From Flavobacterium lacisediminis (lineage in GTDB: Bacteria; Bacteroidota; Bacteroidia; Flavobacteriales; Flavobacteriaceae): DNA of 64,000 nt. The notes under the pieces were generated by a model. The model was not told the DNA's origin. It made no database searches and was given only the letters and a program-made list of their open reading frames with translations. The stretch lies in contig NZ_JAPCIO010000007.1 of assembly GCF_025909975.1 (NCBI RefSeq), positions 142,644 through 206,643 on the forward strand, given 5' to 3'. Both the position numbers and the translations under genes were made by a program. Below are positions 18,374 to 27,444 of this stretch, piece by piece (the first letter of the stretch is position 1; each line of letters starts with the position of its first letter).

Positions 18374-19333
18374 ATGAAAAAAATTCTTTTATCAGCAGTT
18401 TCTTTACTGCTATTGGTTTCTTGTAGTAACGAAGAATCAAACTCAACTAGCGATTTAGCAACGACTTCTACTCATGACCACAGAGGGTGCGCCTCACATG
18501 AAGTTCATGAGCAACAATTAAGAGAAAATCCAGAATTAGCTGCAAAAATGCAAGAAATCGAAAGATTTACTCAAAATGCAATAGCAAATGGAAGATTGGT
18601 TAATGGAAAAATTCAAATTCCGGTTGTAGTAAACGTATTATACAGAACTGCTGCTGAAAATATTTCTTTAACACAAATTCAATCTCAAATTGATGTATTG
18701 AACAAAGATTTCAATGCAACAAATTCAGATTTTAACCATGTTCCTACTGTTTTCTCAGGAGTAAAAGCAAACGTTGGGATTTCATTCGTACTAGATGCTG
18801 TTTACAGAAAATCAACTACAAAAACATCATGGGGAACTCGTGATGCTATGAAAAAATCAACCCAAGGCGGAATCAATCCTACTTCTCCAACAACTAAATT
18901 AAACTTATGGGTTTGTACTATTGGTGGTGGAATTTTAGGATACGCACAATTCCCTGGTGGTTCATCTGCAACTGACGGAGTTGTTATTGATTCAAAATAT
19001 TTAGGAACTACAGGTACTGCAACTGCTCCTTTCAACAAAGGAAGAACAGCTACTCACGAAGTAGGTCACTGGATGAATTTAAGACATATTTGGGGTGACA
19101 CTACTTGCGGAAGCGATTTAGTAAGCGATACTCCTACTCACAATACAGCTAATTACGGATTACCTGCCTTCCCTCACTACTCTACTTGTACAGGAACTCC
19201 TATTGAAATGACAATGAACTATATGGATTATACAGATGATGCTGGAATGTACATGTTCTCAAACGGACAGAAAAGCAGAATGTTGGCCATTTTTGCATCT
19301 GGAGGCTCAAGATTTTCATTTGCTCAGCCATAA
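18374..19333 (+). CDS. M43 (pappalysin-type) zinc metalloprotease lipoprotein
   Basis: The 319-aa protein has a lipoprotein signal (MKKILLSAVSLLLLVSCSNE, Cys17 as the lipidated residue). The zinc motif HEVGHWMNLRH spans residues 228-238 (His228, Glu229, His232, His238) and is followed by a Met-turn in MTMNYMDYTDD, which together define the metzincin family M43. FPGGSSATDGVVID and CGSDLVSDTP are typical of secreted Flavobacterium M43 proteases. Unlike many relatives it has no T9SS C-terminal domain and is probably anchored to a membrane by its lipid. The N-terminal linker has a HDHRGCASHEVHEQ segment rich in His. A terminator follows at 19361-19390. Confidence 0.9.
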   Translation: MKKILLSAVSLLLLVSCSNEESNSTSDLATTSTHDHRGCASHEVHEQQLRENPELAAKMQEIERFTQNAIANGRLVNGKIQIPVVVNVLYRTAAENISLTQIQSQIDVLNKDFNATNSDFNHVPTVFSGVKANVGISFVLDAVYRKSTTKTSWGTRDAMKKSTQGGINPTSPTTKLNLWVCTIGGGILGYAQFPGGSSATDGVVIDSKYLGTTGTATAPFNKGRTATHEVGHWMNLRHIWGDTTCGSDLVSDTPTHNTANYGLPAFPHYSTCTGTPIEMTMNYMDYTDDAGMYMFSNGQKSRMLAIFASGGSRFSFAQP

Positions 19334-19360
19334 TCAAATGCAAGTTTTAAGTTAATCATG

Positions 19361-19390
19361 AAAACTCACCATTATGTGGTGAGTTTTTTT
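19361..19390 (+). terminator. Terminator of the metalloprotease gene
   Basis: AAAACTCACCA and TGGTGAGTTTT form an 11-bp stem with a T tract, 27 bp after the stop codon. Confidence 0.85.
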
Positions 19391-19411
19391 TAATTTAGCA
19401 AAAAAGTAAAA

Positions 19412-20506
19412 ATGACATCGAAAGAGTTATCCTTAGGAATAGTTAGAGCTGTAGCTATATTAGTATCAGTTTGTTTGATATTATTTTTTTTATACCAAAT
19501 AGCTACCGTAATTCTTTACTGTATTATTGCTATTGTGATTTCTTTATTATTGAATCCTTTGGTTAATTTTTTAAAAACTAAGTTTAAATTTAAAAATACA
19601 ATAGCAGTTGTTACTTCCTTACTAATAACTTTCCTTGTTATTTCAGGTTTTATTTTGCTTTTTGTACCACTTTTACTTGCACAAGGTGAAAACTTGTCTC
19701 TGTTAGACATAAGTTCTTTAGAAAGAAATTATCACCTACTACTTGAAAATATTACCGTTTTTTTAGATTCTTATAACATAAACACAAAACAATTAATTGA
19801 AAGTAGTAAACTATCTTCATTTACTACTTTTGAGTTTATTCCAAATTTCTTAAATAGTTTATTAAGCACATTAGGCAATTTTAGTATGGGTTTTGCCTCT
19901 GTACTTTTCATTACATTCTTTCTTTTAAAAGAAAAAGATGTATTATATCTCAAATTTGAAAGATTACTTCCTGAAAGTCAAAAAGAAAAAGTTTTGAATT
20001 CTATTCAAGATATAAATCATTTATTATCACGTTATTTTCTTGGATTATTACTACAATTAACCATTATAATGCTTTTATACCTAATCATATTTATTATTTT
20101 TGGTGTACATAATGCTATAATAATTGCCTTGTTGTGTGCTATTTTTAACATTGTACCATACGTAGGACCTCTAATTGCTTCTATTGTTGCTGGTGTATTA
20201 ATCATGACAAGCAGTATTGGAACAGGTGCAGATTTTGCTACAGAAACACTTCCCACTACAATTTATGTTTTAATTGGTATGTCCTTAGTACAAGTGATTG
20301 ATAATAATTTTAGCTCACCATATATTTTCTCAAAAAGTACTAATTCACATCCTTTAGAAATTTTCTTAGTGATATTAATTGCTGGAATTTTATTTGGTAT
20401 TACTGGGATGATTATCGCTGTTCCTTTTTACACTTCACTAAAAGTAATCGGAAAAGAATTTTTACCTGAAAATAGATTTATCAAAGCCCTTACCAAAAAT
20501 TTATAG
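19412..20506 (+). CDS. AI-2E family transporter-like membrane protein
   Basis: A 364-aa polytopic membrane protein of the AI-2E (PerM/UPF0118) family. About eight membrane segments can be seen: three in the first 90 residues, then a soluble loop (95-145), then five more, with PYVGPLIASIVAGVLIM and GITGMIIAVPFYTSLKVI as family landmarks near the end. Members have been proposed to export autoinducer-2 or act as ion/proton antiporters, so substrate is not assigned. The next gene starts 2 bp after its stop, giving an operon of transporter, methyltransferase and a secreted protein. Confidence 0.9.
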   Translation: MTSKELSLGIVRAVAILVSVCLILFFLYQIATVILYCIIAIVISLLLNPLVNFLKTKFKFKNTIAVVTSLLITFLVISGFILLFVPLLLAQGENLSLLDISSLERNYHLLLENITVFLDSYNINTKQLIESSKLSSFTTFEFIPNFLNSLLSTLGNFSMGFASVLFITFFLLKEKDVLYLKFERLLPESQKEKVLNSIQDINHLLSRYFLGLLLQLTIIMLLYLIIFIIFGVHNAIIIALLCAIFNIVPYVGPLIASIVAGVLIMTSSIGTGADFATETLPTTIYVLIGMSLVQVIDNNFSSPYIFSKSTNSHPLEIFLVILIAGILFGITGMIIAVPFYTSLKVIGKEFLPENRFIKALTKNL

Positions 20507-20508
20507 TT

Positions 20509-21687
20509 TTGAATTTAGAATCTCTTTTACATATTGATATCCAAAATTTTATCAACCAAAATCTGAATTCGGATAGTTCGAAGTTGGCTTTAAAGAAAAA
20601 CCCTTTTCCCGTAGTAAATTATTCCGATATTATCAATCAAATTATTGCTAAAAAGAAAGCTAAAGACAAACTTCCAACTTGGTTTTCTTCTGAAAATATT
20701 ATTTATCCTGAAAAAATATCTATCGAACAAACGTCTTCTGAAACTACAGCAAAATATAAAGCTTCATTGGTTTCAGGTGAAAAATTAATCGATTGCACGG
20801 GCGGATTTGGGATTGATGACTTCTACTTTTCAAAACAATTCAAATCGGTGATTCATTGCGAATTGAATGCTGATTTGTCTAAAATCGTAAAACACAATTT
20901 CGAAGTTTTACAAGCAACAAACATCGAATGTTATAAAGGCGATAGCACACAAATCTTAGAACAATTAAATCAGAAATTTGAATGCATTTACATTGATCCT
21001 TCGAGAAGAAATGATGCGAAAGGCAAAGTCTTCATGTTGGCGGATTGTTTGCCAAATGTAGTCGATTTACAAGATTTTTATTATCAATTCACGAATACTA
21101 TTTTAATCAAAACTGCTCCTATTTTAGATCTTCATGCTGGATTATTGGAATTGAAAAATGTTTCGGAAATTCACATCTTAGCTGTTGATAATGAAGTAAA
21201 AGAGTTGCTTTGGAAAATTGAGAAAAATTTTAATGAAGCACCAGAAATTATAGCGGTGAATATCGAAAAGGAGAAACAAACGATTACCAAAATAGAAAGC
21301 TCAAAATCGTATTCAGCGCGTTATAGTTTACCAAAAAAATATCTGTACGAACCTAATGCATCCTTAATGAAATCAGGCGGATTTGAAGCGGTTTCCGAAT
21401 TGTTTGCTGTTGGAAAATTGCACCAACATTCGCATTTGTACACTTCGGACGAAATAATTGATTTTCCTGGAAGAAAGTTTCAAATTGATGCGATTGTTCC
21501 GTTTCAAAAAAAAGAAATTTCACAATATATTCAAGGTAAAAAAATGAATGTCTCTACTCGGAATTTCCCCATAAAACCTGAAGAAATAAAGAAAAAATAT
21601 AAAATTACCGATGGTGGAACAGTTTTTGCTTTTTTCACCACGAATATAAATAATGAAAAAATAATTTTACTTTGCACCAAATTATAA
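20509..21687 (+). CDS. THUMP-like domain class I SAM-dependent methyltransferase
   Basis: The 392-aa protein appears to start at TTG (20509), 2 bp after the upstream stop; no better ATG gives the conserved N-terminus. Residues 90-230 form a Rossmann methyltransferase: KLIDCTGGFGIDDFYFS is the SAM-binding motif I, HCELNADL the acidic loop and YIDPSRRNDAKGKVF the motif IV. The C-terminal part (RNFPIKPEEIKKKYKI, then GGTVFAFFTT) matches the THUMP-like module. The DPSRR signature suggests an RNA or base target, but the true substrate is unknown to me. Confidence 0.85.
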   Translation: MNLESLLHIDIQNFINQNLNSDSSKLALKKNPFPVVNYSDIINQIIAKKKAKDKLPTWFSSENIIYPEKISIEQTSSETTAKYKASLVSGEKLIDCTGGFGIDDFYFSKQFKSVIHCELNADLSKIVKHNFEVLQATNIECYKGDSTQILEQLNQKFECIYIDPSRRNDAKGKVFMLADCLPNVVDLQDFYYQFTNTILIKTAPILDLHAGLLELKNVSEIHILAVDNEVKELLWKIEKNFNEAPEIIAVNIEKEKQTITKIESSKSYSARYSLPKKYLYEPNASLMKSGGFEAVSELFAVGKLHQHSHLYTSDEIIDFPGRKFQIDAIVPFQKKEISQYIQGKKMNVSTRNFPIKPEEIKKKYKITDGGTVFAFFTTNINNEKIILLCTKL

Positions 21688-21692
21688 TCCAA

Positions 21693-22262
21693 ATGAAATA
21701 CCTTTTATCGCTACTATTGTTGCTTACGTTAAGTATTAACGCCCAAAATAAAGATTGTATCTACGACATCGAAGAAAAAACCGATTCCACTTCATTAAAA
21801 GTATTACCCAATGTATTAATGCATGAAAAAATATTTGGAAACACCAATGAATACTTATTCTTTGCACTTTTAAACAACGATGGAACACCTATGTTAACTA
21901 TCCAACAATTGCAAAAAAGTAAAGATTTCATTAAAACCAATTGCATTGCTAAGAATTCAAAAATTATCTTGCAATTAATGAATGGAAAAATCATAACTCT
22001 TGTAAGTTCTGATGAAGAAGCTTGTAGTGTGTTAACCTACGACGCTAAAGAAAAAAATAACATTAGAATCTTAACTGGTTATTTTTATTTTGCCAAAACC
22101 AATTACGAAGAATTAAAAAACAGCCCTATAAGTCTAATGCGTATTCAATTTGCAGGAGAAACAAAAGATTATGTACTAAAAAACGAACTAAACTCAGAAA
22201 CGTTAAAAACAACTTCTAAACCAGATAGTTATTTTATGGATTTTTTGAAGTGTGTAGAGTAA
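21693..22262 (+). CDS. Hypothetical exported protein
   Basis: A 189-aa protein I do not recognise. The ATG at 21693 gives a signal peptide (MKYLLSLLLLLTLSINAQ), while an in-frame TTG at 21672 would overlap the upstream gene and is less likely. The mature part has three Cys residues in the pattern KDCIYDIEE near the start, NCIAKNSKI in the middle and a terminal FLKCVE, and alternating hydrophobic strands such as SKIILQLMNGKIITLVSS. It is 5 bp downstream of the methyltransferase gene and so shares its transcript. Confidence 0.75.
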   Translation: MKYLLSLLLLLTLSINAQNKDCIYDIEEKTDSTSLKVLPNVLMHEKIFGNTNEYLFFALLNNDGTPMLTIQQLQKSKDFIKTNCIAKNSKIILQLMNGKIITLVSSDEEACSVLTYDAKEKNNIRILTGYFYFAKTNYEELKNSPISLMRIQFAGETKDYVLKNELNSETLKTTSKPDSYFMDFLKCVE

Positions 22263-22287
22263 CTTAGTTATAAAATTTAATAAAATC

Positions 22288-22737
22288 ATGAAACCAATTT
22301 ATCTGTTTATTTTAAGTTTAGCTCCTAGCCTAATAGTTTCTCAAGAAATTAATTTAAATACGCCATCAGAAATAACTTTAGAATTTATCAAAGATTTCAA
22401 AAAATGGAATGATTTTGCCTATAATTTGAGTTTAAATAACAATGATGATGAATTAATAGAATCTGAATACAAAAAAATAATAACTAAATATTGTCAAGAA
22501 AATAAGGTATATCAAGGAATTGCGTTTGGAAGCCATTCTGATCATTGCCCAGAAAAAGAAAAAATAAGCAAAGAGATTATTAAAAAAAATACTGCAATAA
22601 TTAAAACAAAATTTAGAGATCCTAAAAACAGTTTTCAAGACGCTGAATACGAATACCACTTTATTAAAATAGAAAACAAATGGTTTTTAGAAGAAGTATA
22701 CCTCGTAGATAAAGATGGTAAATATGAGGGATTATAG
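22288..22737 (+). CDS. Hypothetical exported protein
   Basis: A 149-aa protein with a signal peptide (MKPIYLFILSLAPSLIVSQ) and a small alpha+beta domain: two helices (ITLEFIKDFKKWNDFAYNLS) then strands ending EYHFIKIENKWFLEEVYLVD. The arrangement, with the terminal NKWFLEEV strand, resembles small periplasmic NTF2-like or DUF-type domains, but no family is certain. It is 25 bp after the previous gene and possibly in the same operon, and it converges on the minus-strand gene at 22748. Confidence 0.7.
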   Translation: MKPIYLFILSLAPSLIVSQEINLNTPSEITLEFIKDFKKWNDFAYNLSLNNNDDELIESEYKKIITKYCQENKVYQGIAFGSHSDHCPEKEKISKEIIKKNTAIIKTKFRDPKNSFQDAEYEYHFIKIENKWFLEEVYLVDKDGKYEGL

Positions 22738-22747
22738 CTATCTAGAT

Positions 22748-23587
22748 TCAATTTTTTATTAACTTATCAAGTTTCTTTTTACTCTCAGAAAAGATACATG
22801 TAATAAATGTTTCTTTCTTACACGACAATGACTCCCATGAATCTACTTTAATATTAAAATCCAACCAGTCAGATTTATTTGAAACTAGTTCATCATACAA
22901 AGATTTATTACAATAAATCCAACCACTATAATTATTCTTACCGAAACTACTGAAATCAATATACTGGTTTGATTTTCCAAATTTTTTATCAAAATCATAT
23001 GTTATATTTTGTGAACTTTTTAATGAATCATTTTTTGTTAGAATACTAATGTAAGCCTTTCCCTCAAAATCTATCCAATTATTTAAATTCTTTTCAGGAT
23101 AATATACTCCTTGAGTTGAGTTTATTTTATTATGCATTTTTCTTGCCTCTTCAATTGAATTTGTTGAAAAACACTTCTTAAAAATAGGCTTATCAACATT
23201 TAATTTTTTAAATGGATTTCCTTCAAAAATACAAGTTTTACCGATTCCAGACGCAAATACAAATCCACAACTAATATTAACATACATCTTTCCTATTATA
23301 GAATCTTTATTAATTAGATAAATACTATAATCATATCCACATTCCATTAATTCATCTGTTTCTTCAGTTGCAATCCAGTTATTCTGTAATTCGATTAATT
23401 GTTCTTTATCTGATATTACAAAGTCTTTAAATGAGTTAGAAATCAAATTAATTGTATCGTAGGCTCTTCTTTCATAATTAAAGACTAATTTATAATCATT
23501 TGCTAAAAAATTGATATCACTTAAGACTTTAACTTGAGAAGTTATAAAATTTGGAAAAAAGATTAAGATTATAAGTATTCTTTTCAT
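22748..23587 (-). CDS. Hypothetical exported protein
   Basis: A 279-aa protein I cannot assign. With the ATG at 23587 it begins MKRILIILIFFPNFITSQ, a signal peptide; nine extra upstream residues from ATG at 23614 would break the usual signal form. The mature part is Lys/Asn/Ser-rich with Cys pairs (MECGYDYSIY, ISCGFVFASGIGKTCIF) and a C-terminal domain with WIDFEGKAYISIL and YSGWIYCNKSLYDEL. The base composition is even more AT-rich than its neighbours. It lies alone on the minus strand before the tRNA cluster terminator. Confidence 0.65.
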   Translation of the reverse strand: MKRILIILIFFPNFITSQVKVLSDINFLANDYKLVFNYERRAYDTINLISNSFKDFVISDKEQLIELQNNWIATEETDELMECGYDYSIYLINKDSIIGKMYVNISCGFVFASGIGKTCIFEGNPFKKLNVDKPIFKKCFSTNSIEEARKMHNKINSTQGVYYPEKNLNNWIDFEGKAYISILTKNDSLKSSQNITYDFDKKFGKSNQYIDFSSFGKNNYSGWIYCNKSLYDELVSNKSDWLDFNIKVDSWESLSCKKETFITCIFSESKKKLDKLIKN

Positions 23588-23662
23588 AAGAAAACATTTG
23601 TTTTTATTCTTCAAATATATCTATTTTATCAACACTAAAAATCATTAGAAAAGTACAAAAAC

Positions 23663-23691
23663 AAAAAAGCCTTGCGTTTGCAAGGCTTTTT
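23663..23691. terminator. Strong bidirectional terminator of the tRNA cluster
   Basis: AAAAAAGCCTTGC and GCAAGGCTTTTT pair over 12 bp around GTTT. It follows directly on the 3' end of tRNA-Arg on the minus strand. Confidence 0.88.
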
Positions 23692-23692
23692 G

Positions 23693-23766
23693 TGATCGCG
23701 CCAGGATTCGAACCTGGGACCTACTCATTAGAAGTGAGTTGCTCTATCCAGCTGAGCTACGCAACC
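23693..23766 (-). tRNA. tRNA-Arg (anticodon TCT)
   Basis: On the minus strand GGTTGCG opens the acceptor stem (with two G-T pairs) and CGCGATC closes it. The anticodon stem ACTCA/TGAGT encloses CTTCTAA with anticodon TCT; the T-arm has GGTTCGAATC. CCA is not encoded. Confidence 0.96.
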
Positions 23767-23779
23767 TATTTTATTATCG

Positions 23780-23854
23780 TCGGGGTGGCAGGATTCGAAC
23801 CTGCGGCCTCCTGCTCCCAAAGCAGGCGCGATAACCGGGCTACGCTACACCCCG
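23780..23854 (-). tRNA. tRNA-Pro (anticodon TGG)
   Basis: On the minus strand CGGGGTG pairs with CACCCCG. The anticodon stem CCTGC/GCAGG encloses TTTGGGA with anticodon TGG, and the D-arm has AGCCCGGTTATCGCG. CCA is not encoded. Confidence 0.96.
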
Positions 23855-23870
23855 CAAAAAAACAAAAAAG

Positions 23871-23954
23871 CGGAGAGACAGGGACTCGAACCCTGGCGAC
23901 GGTTACCCGTCGACAGATTAGCAATCTGCTCCGTTACCACTCCGGCACCTCTCC
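23871..23954 (-). tRNA. tRNA-Ser (anticodon GCT)
   Basis: A class II tRNA of 84 nt. GGAGAGG opens the acceptor stem; the anticodon loop TGCTAAT carries GCT; the long variable arm CGACGG/CCGTCG follows, then GGTTCGAGTCC. It is the first gene of the minus-strand Ser-Pro-Arg cluster. Confidence 0.96.
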
Positions 23955-23990
23955 TATTATTGTTGTAAGAACTTATCTTTTTTGCGGTTG

Positions 23991-24021
23991 CAAATGTATA
24001 TTTTCATTCTTAATTATACAA
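23991..24021 (-). promoter_or_regulatory. Promoter of the tRNA Ser-Pro-Arg cluster (TTG-N20-TACATTTG)
   Basis: On the minus strand TTG (24021-24019), a 20-nt spacer and TACATTTG (23998-23991) lie about 37 nt upstream of tRNA-Ser, the same distance as for tRNA-Val. The 200 bp between here and the thiolase start holds nothing else I can name. Confidence 0.6.
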
Positions 24022-24223
24022 CATTTTAGGGAGTTTTTTTCAATATATTTTTCTTATTCCTAAAAAAACGCTTACAATCAATACAATAGCTTTTTAATAA
24101 AAAAGAAATCAAATTAGTAATATCAAAATAAAATTCGATTTCAACTTAGAATATCAATAAAAACCTTGCCTCAATTCGAATAAAAATAGTAATTTCGCAA
24201 TTCAAATAAAAAACCTTTCTATC

Positions 24224-25402
24224 ATGACTAAAAGAGTAGTTATCGTTTCTGCCGTAAGAACTCCAATTGGAAGTTTCATGGGAGCTTTATCTAGTGTACC
24301 TGCTACAAAATTAGGTGCTGCTGCCATCAAAGGCGCTTTAAATAAAATCAATTTAGACCCTAAATTAGTTGACGAAGTATTAATGGGTAATGTAGTTCAA
24401 GCTGGAAACGGCCAAGCTCCTGCAAGACAAGCCGCTTTATACGCTGGTTTATCTGAAAGTGTAGCTTGTACTACTGTAAACAAAGTTTGTGCTAGTGGTA
24501 TGAAAGCTGTTATGCAAGGTGCTCAAGCTATCATGGCTGGAGACGCTGAAATCGTAGTAGCAGGTGGTATGGAAAACATGAGCTTGATTCCACATTACGT
24601 TCACTTAAGAAACGGTGTGAAATTTGGACCAACTTCTTTAGTTGACGGAATGCAGAAAGACGGTTTAACTGACGCATACGACAACAACGCTATGGGTGTT
24701 TGTGCTGACTTATGTGCGACAGAATACAACATTACAAGAGAAGCGCAAGATAACTTCGCAATTCAATCGTATGAGCGCTCTGCTGCTGCGTGGGAAGCTG
24801 GTAAGTTTGATGCAGAAATTGTTCCAGTTGAAGTTCCTCAAAGAAGAGGTGACGCTATCGTAGTTTCTAAAGACGAAGAATACACTAACGTTAAATTAGA
24901 TAAAATTCCTTCATTAGCTGCAGTTTTCACAAAAGAAGGAACTGTTACAGCGGCTAATGCTTCTACTATTAATGACGGAGCTGCGGCCTTAGTTTTAATG
25001 AGTGAAGAAAAAGCACAATCTTTAGGATTAAAACCTTTAGCTTACATTAAATCATACGCTGATGCGGCTCAAGAACCAAAATGGTTTACAACTGCGCCTG
25101 CAAAAGCATTACCAAAAGCATTAGACAAAGCAGGAATTTCAATTTCTGATGTTGATTTCTTTGAATTCAACGAAGCTTTCTCTGTAGTTGGCTTAGCTAA
25201 TGCGCAAATCTTAGGATTAGACAATGATAAAATTAATGTAAACGGCGGTGCGGTTTCATTAGGTCACCCTCTAGGATGTTCTGGAGCTAGAATTATCGTT
25301 ACTTTAATCAGTGTTTTAAACCAAAACAATGCTAAAATTGGCGCAGCTGCTATCTGTAATGGTGGTGGTGGTGCTTCGGCTATTGTTATTGAAAGAGCAT
25401 AA
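24224..25402 (+). CDS. Acetyl-CoA C-acyltransferase (thiolase)
   Basis: A 392-aa thiolase of the biosynthetic/acetoacetyl-CoA type. The nucleophile Cys89 is in NKVCASGMKA, His348 in GHPLGCSGAR and the second active Cys378 in CNGGGGASA. These form the full catalytic set for condensing or cleaving acyl-CoA. Length and the FEFNEAF motif fit acetyl-CoA acetyltransferase. It is a single gene on the plus strand; the C40 peptidase downstream begins 86 bp after it. Whether it serves beta-oxidation, ketone-body use or branched-chain catabolism is not shown by the context. Confidence 0.93.
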   Translation: MTKRVVIVSAVRTPIGSFMGALSSVPATKLGAAAIKGALNKINLDPKLVDEVLMGNVVQAGNGQAPARQAALYAGLSESVACTTVNKVCASGMKAVMQGAQAIMAGDAEIVVAGGMENMSLIPHYVHLRNGVKFGPTSLVDGMQKDGLTDAYDNNAMGVCADLCATEYNITREAQDNFAIQSYERSAAAWEAGKFDAEIVPVEVPQRRGDAIVVSKDEEYTNVKLDKIPSLAAVFTKEGTVTAANASTINDGAAALVLMSEEKAQSLGLKPLAYIKSYADAAQEPKWFTTAPAKALPKALDKAGISISDVDFFEFNEAFSVVGLANAQILGLDNDKINVNGGAVSLGHPLGCSGARIIVTLISVLNQNNAKIGAAAICNGGGGASAIVIERA

Positions 25403-25488
25403 TTTATAACTTTTACTAATGATGAATTTTGAAATTTAGTTACATTTGTAATTAAATTCTTAATTCATCATTTTTTATTCAGACCAAC

Positions 25489-26250
25489 ATGTTTGGAATT
25501 TGTAATTTAGCCATAGTACCCGTAAGAGCGGAAGCCAGCGACCGAAGCGAACAAGTTTCGCAATTGCTATTTGGCGAACACTTTAAAATTATTGAAATGA
25601 CTGCCAAATGGGTGCAGGTAGAATTGGCATTTGATAATTACATTGGTTGGATTGATGCGAAACAATATCAACCTATAACCGAAGAGCATTATACTGTTTT
25701 AAATAATACTCCTATCGTTCTTAATTCTGATTTAGTTGAATATATAACTACTACAAACAATCAATTAACTTCGATTACATTAGGCGCTTCGTTATCTTTT
25801 TTAGATAATGAAGAAATAAACACTAGTAAATATAGTTTTGAAGGAATAAAAGTTTGTGGTCAAAAACCAAAATCAGATTTAGTTAAAACCGCTTTCATGT
25901 ATTTGAATGCGCCTTATTTATGGGGAGGAAAAACCCCTTTTGGAATTGATTGTTCTGGTTTTACTCAAATGGTTTACAAATTAAATGGGTATTCACTTTT
26001 AAGAGATGCTTCACAACAAGCCACTCAAGGAGAAGCTTTAAGTTTTATTGAAGAAAGTGAGCCAGGTGATTTAGCTTTTTTTGATAACGAAGAAGGTAAT
26101 ATCATCCACGTTGGAATTATGATGGAGAACAACTACATTATTCACGCTTCTGGAAAAGTACGAATCGATCGTTTAGACCATTTAGGAATTTACAATGCAG
26201 AAGTCAATCGACACACACACAAACTGAGAGTTATTAAAAAAATCATATAA
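25489..26250 (+). CDS. NlpC/P60 (C40) peptidoglycan hydrolase with SH3b domain
   Basis: The 253-aa protein has N-terminal SH3b-like domains (about 1-60, with VPVRAEASDRSEQVSQLLFGE, and a second weaker one at 70-125) and a C-terminal NlpC/P60 domain. The catalytic triad is Cys155 (GIDCSGFTQ), His207 (IIHVGIM) and His219 (IIHASGKVRIDR). Such enzymes cleave D-Glu to diamino acid bonds in wall peptides. No obvious signal peptide is seen at this start, so a cytoplasmic muropeptide-recycling role (as in YkfC-like proteins) is more likely than secretion. A strong terminator follows immediately. Confidence 0.9.
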   Translation: MFGICNLAIVPVRAEASDRSEQVSQLLFGEHFKIIEMTAKWVQVELAFDNYIGWIDAKQYQPITEEHYTVLNNTPIVLNSDLVEYITTTNNQLTSITLGASLSFLDNEEINTSKYSFEGIKVCGQKPKSDLVKTAFMYLNAPYLWGGKTPFGIDCSGFTQMVYKLNGYSLLRDASQQATQGEALSFIEESEPGDLAFFDNEEGNIIHVGIMMENNYIIHASGKVRIDRLDHLGIYNAEVNRHTHKLRVIKKII

Positions 26251-26279
26251 AAAAATCCCGATTTTCATCGGGATTTTTT
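26251..26279. terminator. Bidirectional terminator between C40 peptidase and the TPR-like gene
   Basis: AAAAATCCCGAT and ATCGGGATTTTT form a 12-bp stem with TTTC loop. It ends 4 bp before the stop of the minus-strand gene and serves both strands. Confidence 0.88.
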
Positions 26280-26282
26280 GTT

Positions 26283-27389
26283 TTAGTTGATGGCTTTTGC
26301 TTTTTCAGGCTGACCAATTATTTCGTAAGTCAATTTTAAAATGCTTTTTGTATTCGCATCATTTGGATTGATTGAATATGCTTTCTCAAAATCAGGTAAT
26401 GATTTAGCGAACATTTCTTTTCTCTTTTGCATCAATTCATCATATTTTTTCTTATCCGCTCTTGAATTGTTGATTTCTGTTACCAATTTATCATCTTCAG
26501 CCAAACCAGCATAACCCGAATTAAAATAGATATCAAATTCTCCTTTTTTCAATTCTTCGTCATTAGGAGATAATTTTCTAGCTTCCGCATAAGTAGCTTT
26601 AGCTTTATCCATATTTCCATTTTGAGTGAACAAAATAGCTAAAATTTTTAATACATCTGGTTTAGTTGTACTAACTTTTACATCTCTTGGCTTTTCGTGA
26701 AATCCTAAAGAAATATTTTTTGATCTTTCTTCTCTTGAACTAAACTCTTCTTCTACATCATTTGCTTTGTTAGTAGCATAATAATACATACCAGAGTTCA
26801 TGTAGTCACTATTAGCTAGCTCTTCATACAATTTTTCAGCCAATTTATATTCTTTTGAATTTACAGCTAAAATTGCAGAATTGTTTAAAGCTTTTCCTTC
26901 TACCTTTGGATCAAATATATAAAGACTATAAAAAATAGCTGATGCTTCTTTAAATTTCGATGCATTATTTAAATTAATCGCTAGTGCATTTAAAGTTTCT
27001 TTAAATATTTTTTTATCTTCAATCAATTCATCAGTGTAAATCTTTTTTCCAGATTTTTTTTCAAATTCAATAGTTGCATCTATAACACTACCATATTCTT
27101 TAATAAATTCTGGGTTATACAAACTCATTTGATCTTGCATTGTTGCTTTATCTCCTTTTGAAGCCAAAACAACTGTTGGATACATTGTTTTATAAAATTT
27201 AGCGTAAACTTTATCAGATTCTTCAGTAGCCAAAGTTTGTAAAGCATCACTTGCTGCTTTGTAATCTTGTAAATCTTTTTCAGAGATAGTTGATTTACTA
27301 TATATTTTCTTTAATGTTTTAAGCTCATCTTTTTGAGCAAATGTGGCAACCGACAATAAAAGTGTTGCACTTAATAGTAATTTTTTCAT
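26283..27389 (-). CDS. Exported tetratricopeptide-repeat-like protein
   Basis: A 368-aa protein with a signal peptide (MKKLLLSATLLLSVATFAQ). The ATG at 27389 is used because an upstream ATG at 27476 adds 29 residues that overlap the gyrA end and destroy the signal form. The mature part is helical with repeated A-x-x-x-Y units (EGKALNNSAILAVNSKEYKLAEKLYEELA region, then NGNMDKAKATYAEARKLSPNDEELKKGEFDIYF, then FEKAYSINPNDANTKS), typical of TPR scaffolds. Partner and role unknown. It follows gyrA by 55 bp with a weak hairpin between. Confidence 0.8.
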   Translation of the reverse strand: MKKLLLSATLLLSVATFAQKDELKTLKKIYSKSTISEKDLQDYKAASDALQTLATEESDKVYAKFYKTMYPTVVLASKGDKATMQDQMSLYNPEFIKEYGSVIDATIEFEKKSGKKIYTDELIEDKKIFKETLNALAINLNNASKFKEASAIFYSLYIFDPKVEGKALNNSAILAVNSKEYKLAEKLYEELANSDYMNSGMYYYATNKANDVEEEFSSREERSKNISLGFHEKPRDVKVSTTKPDVLKILAILFTQNGNMDKAKATYAEARKLSPNDEELKKGEFDIYFNSGYAGLAEDDKLVTEINNSRADKKKYDELMQKRKEMFAKSLPDFEKAYSINPNDANTKSILKLTYEIIGQPEKAKAIN

Positions 27390-27410
27390 TGTTTTAAAAT
27401 CTGGGTTAAA

Positions 27411-27436
27411 CAAAAGCCCAAAATAAATTTGGGCCT
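27411..27436 (-). terminator. Possible terminator after gyrA
   Basis: GCCCAAA and TTTGGGC (27416-27434) form a stem followed on the minus strand by TTTTG. The T run is short, so read-through into the TPR gene is likely. Confidence 0.5.
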
Positions 27437-27444
27437 TATCATAT

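Noticed and set aside
23692..24063. A 123-codon plus-strand open frame across the tRNA cluster
   Set aside because: It runs antisense over three tRNA genes on the minus strand; the frame has no domain or start signal and is a by-product of tRNA sequence.
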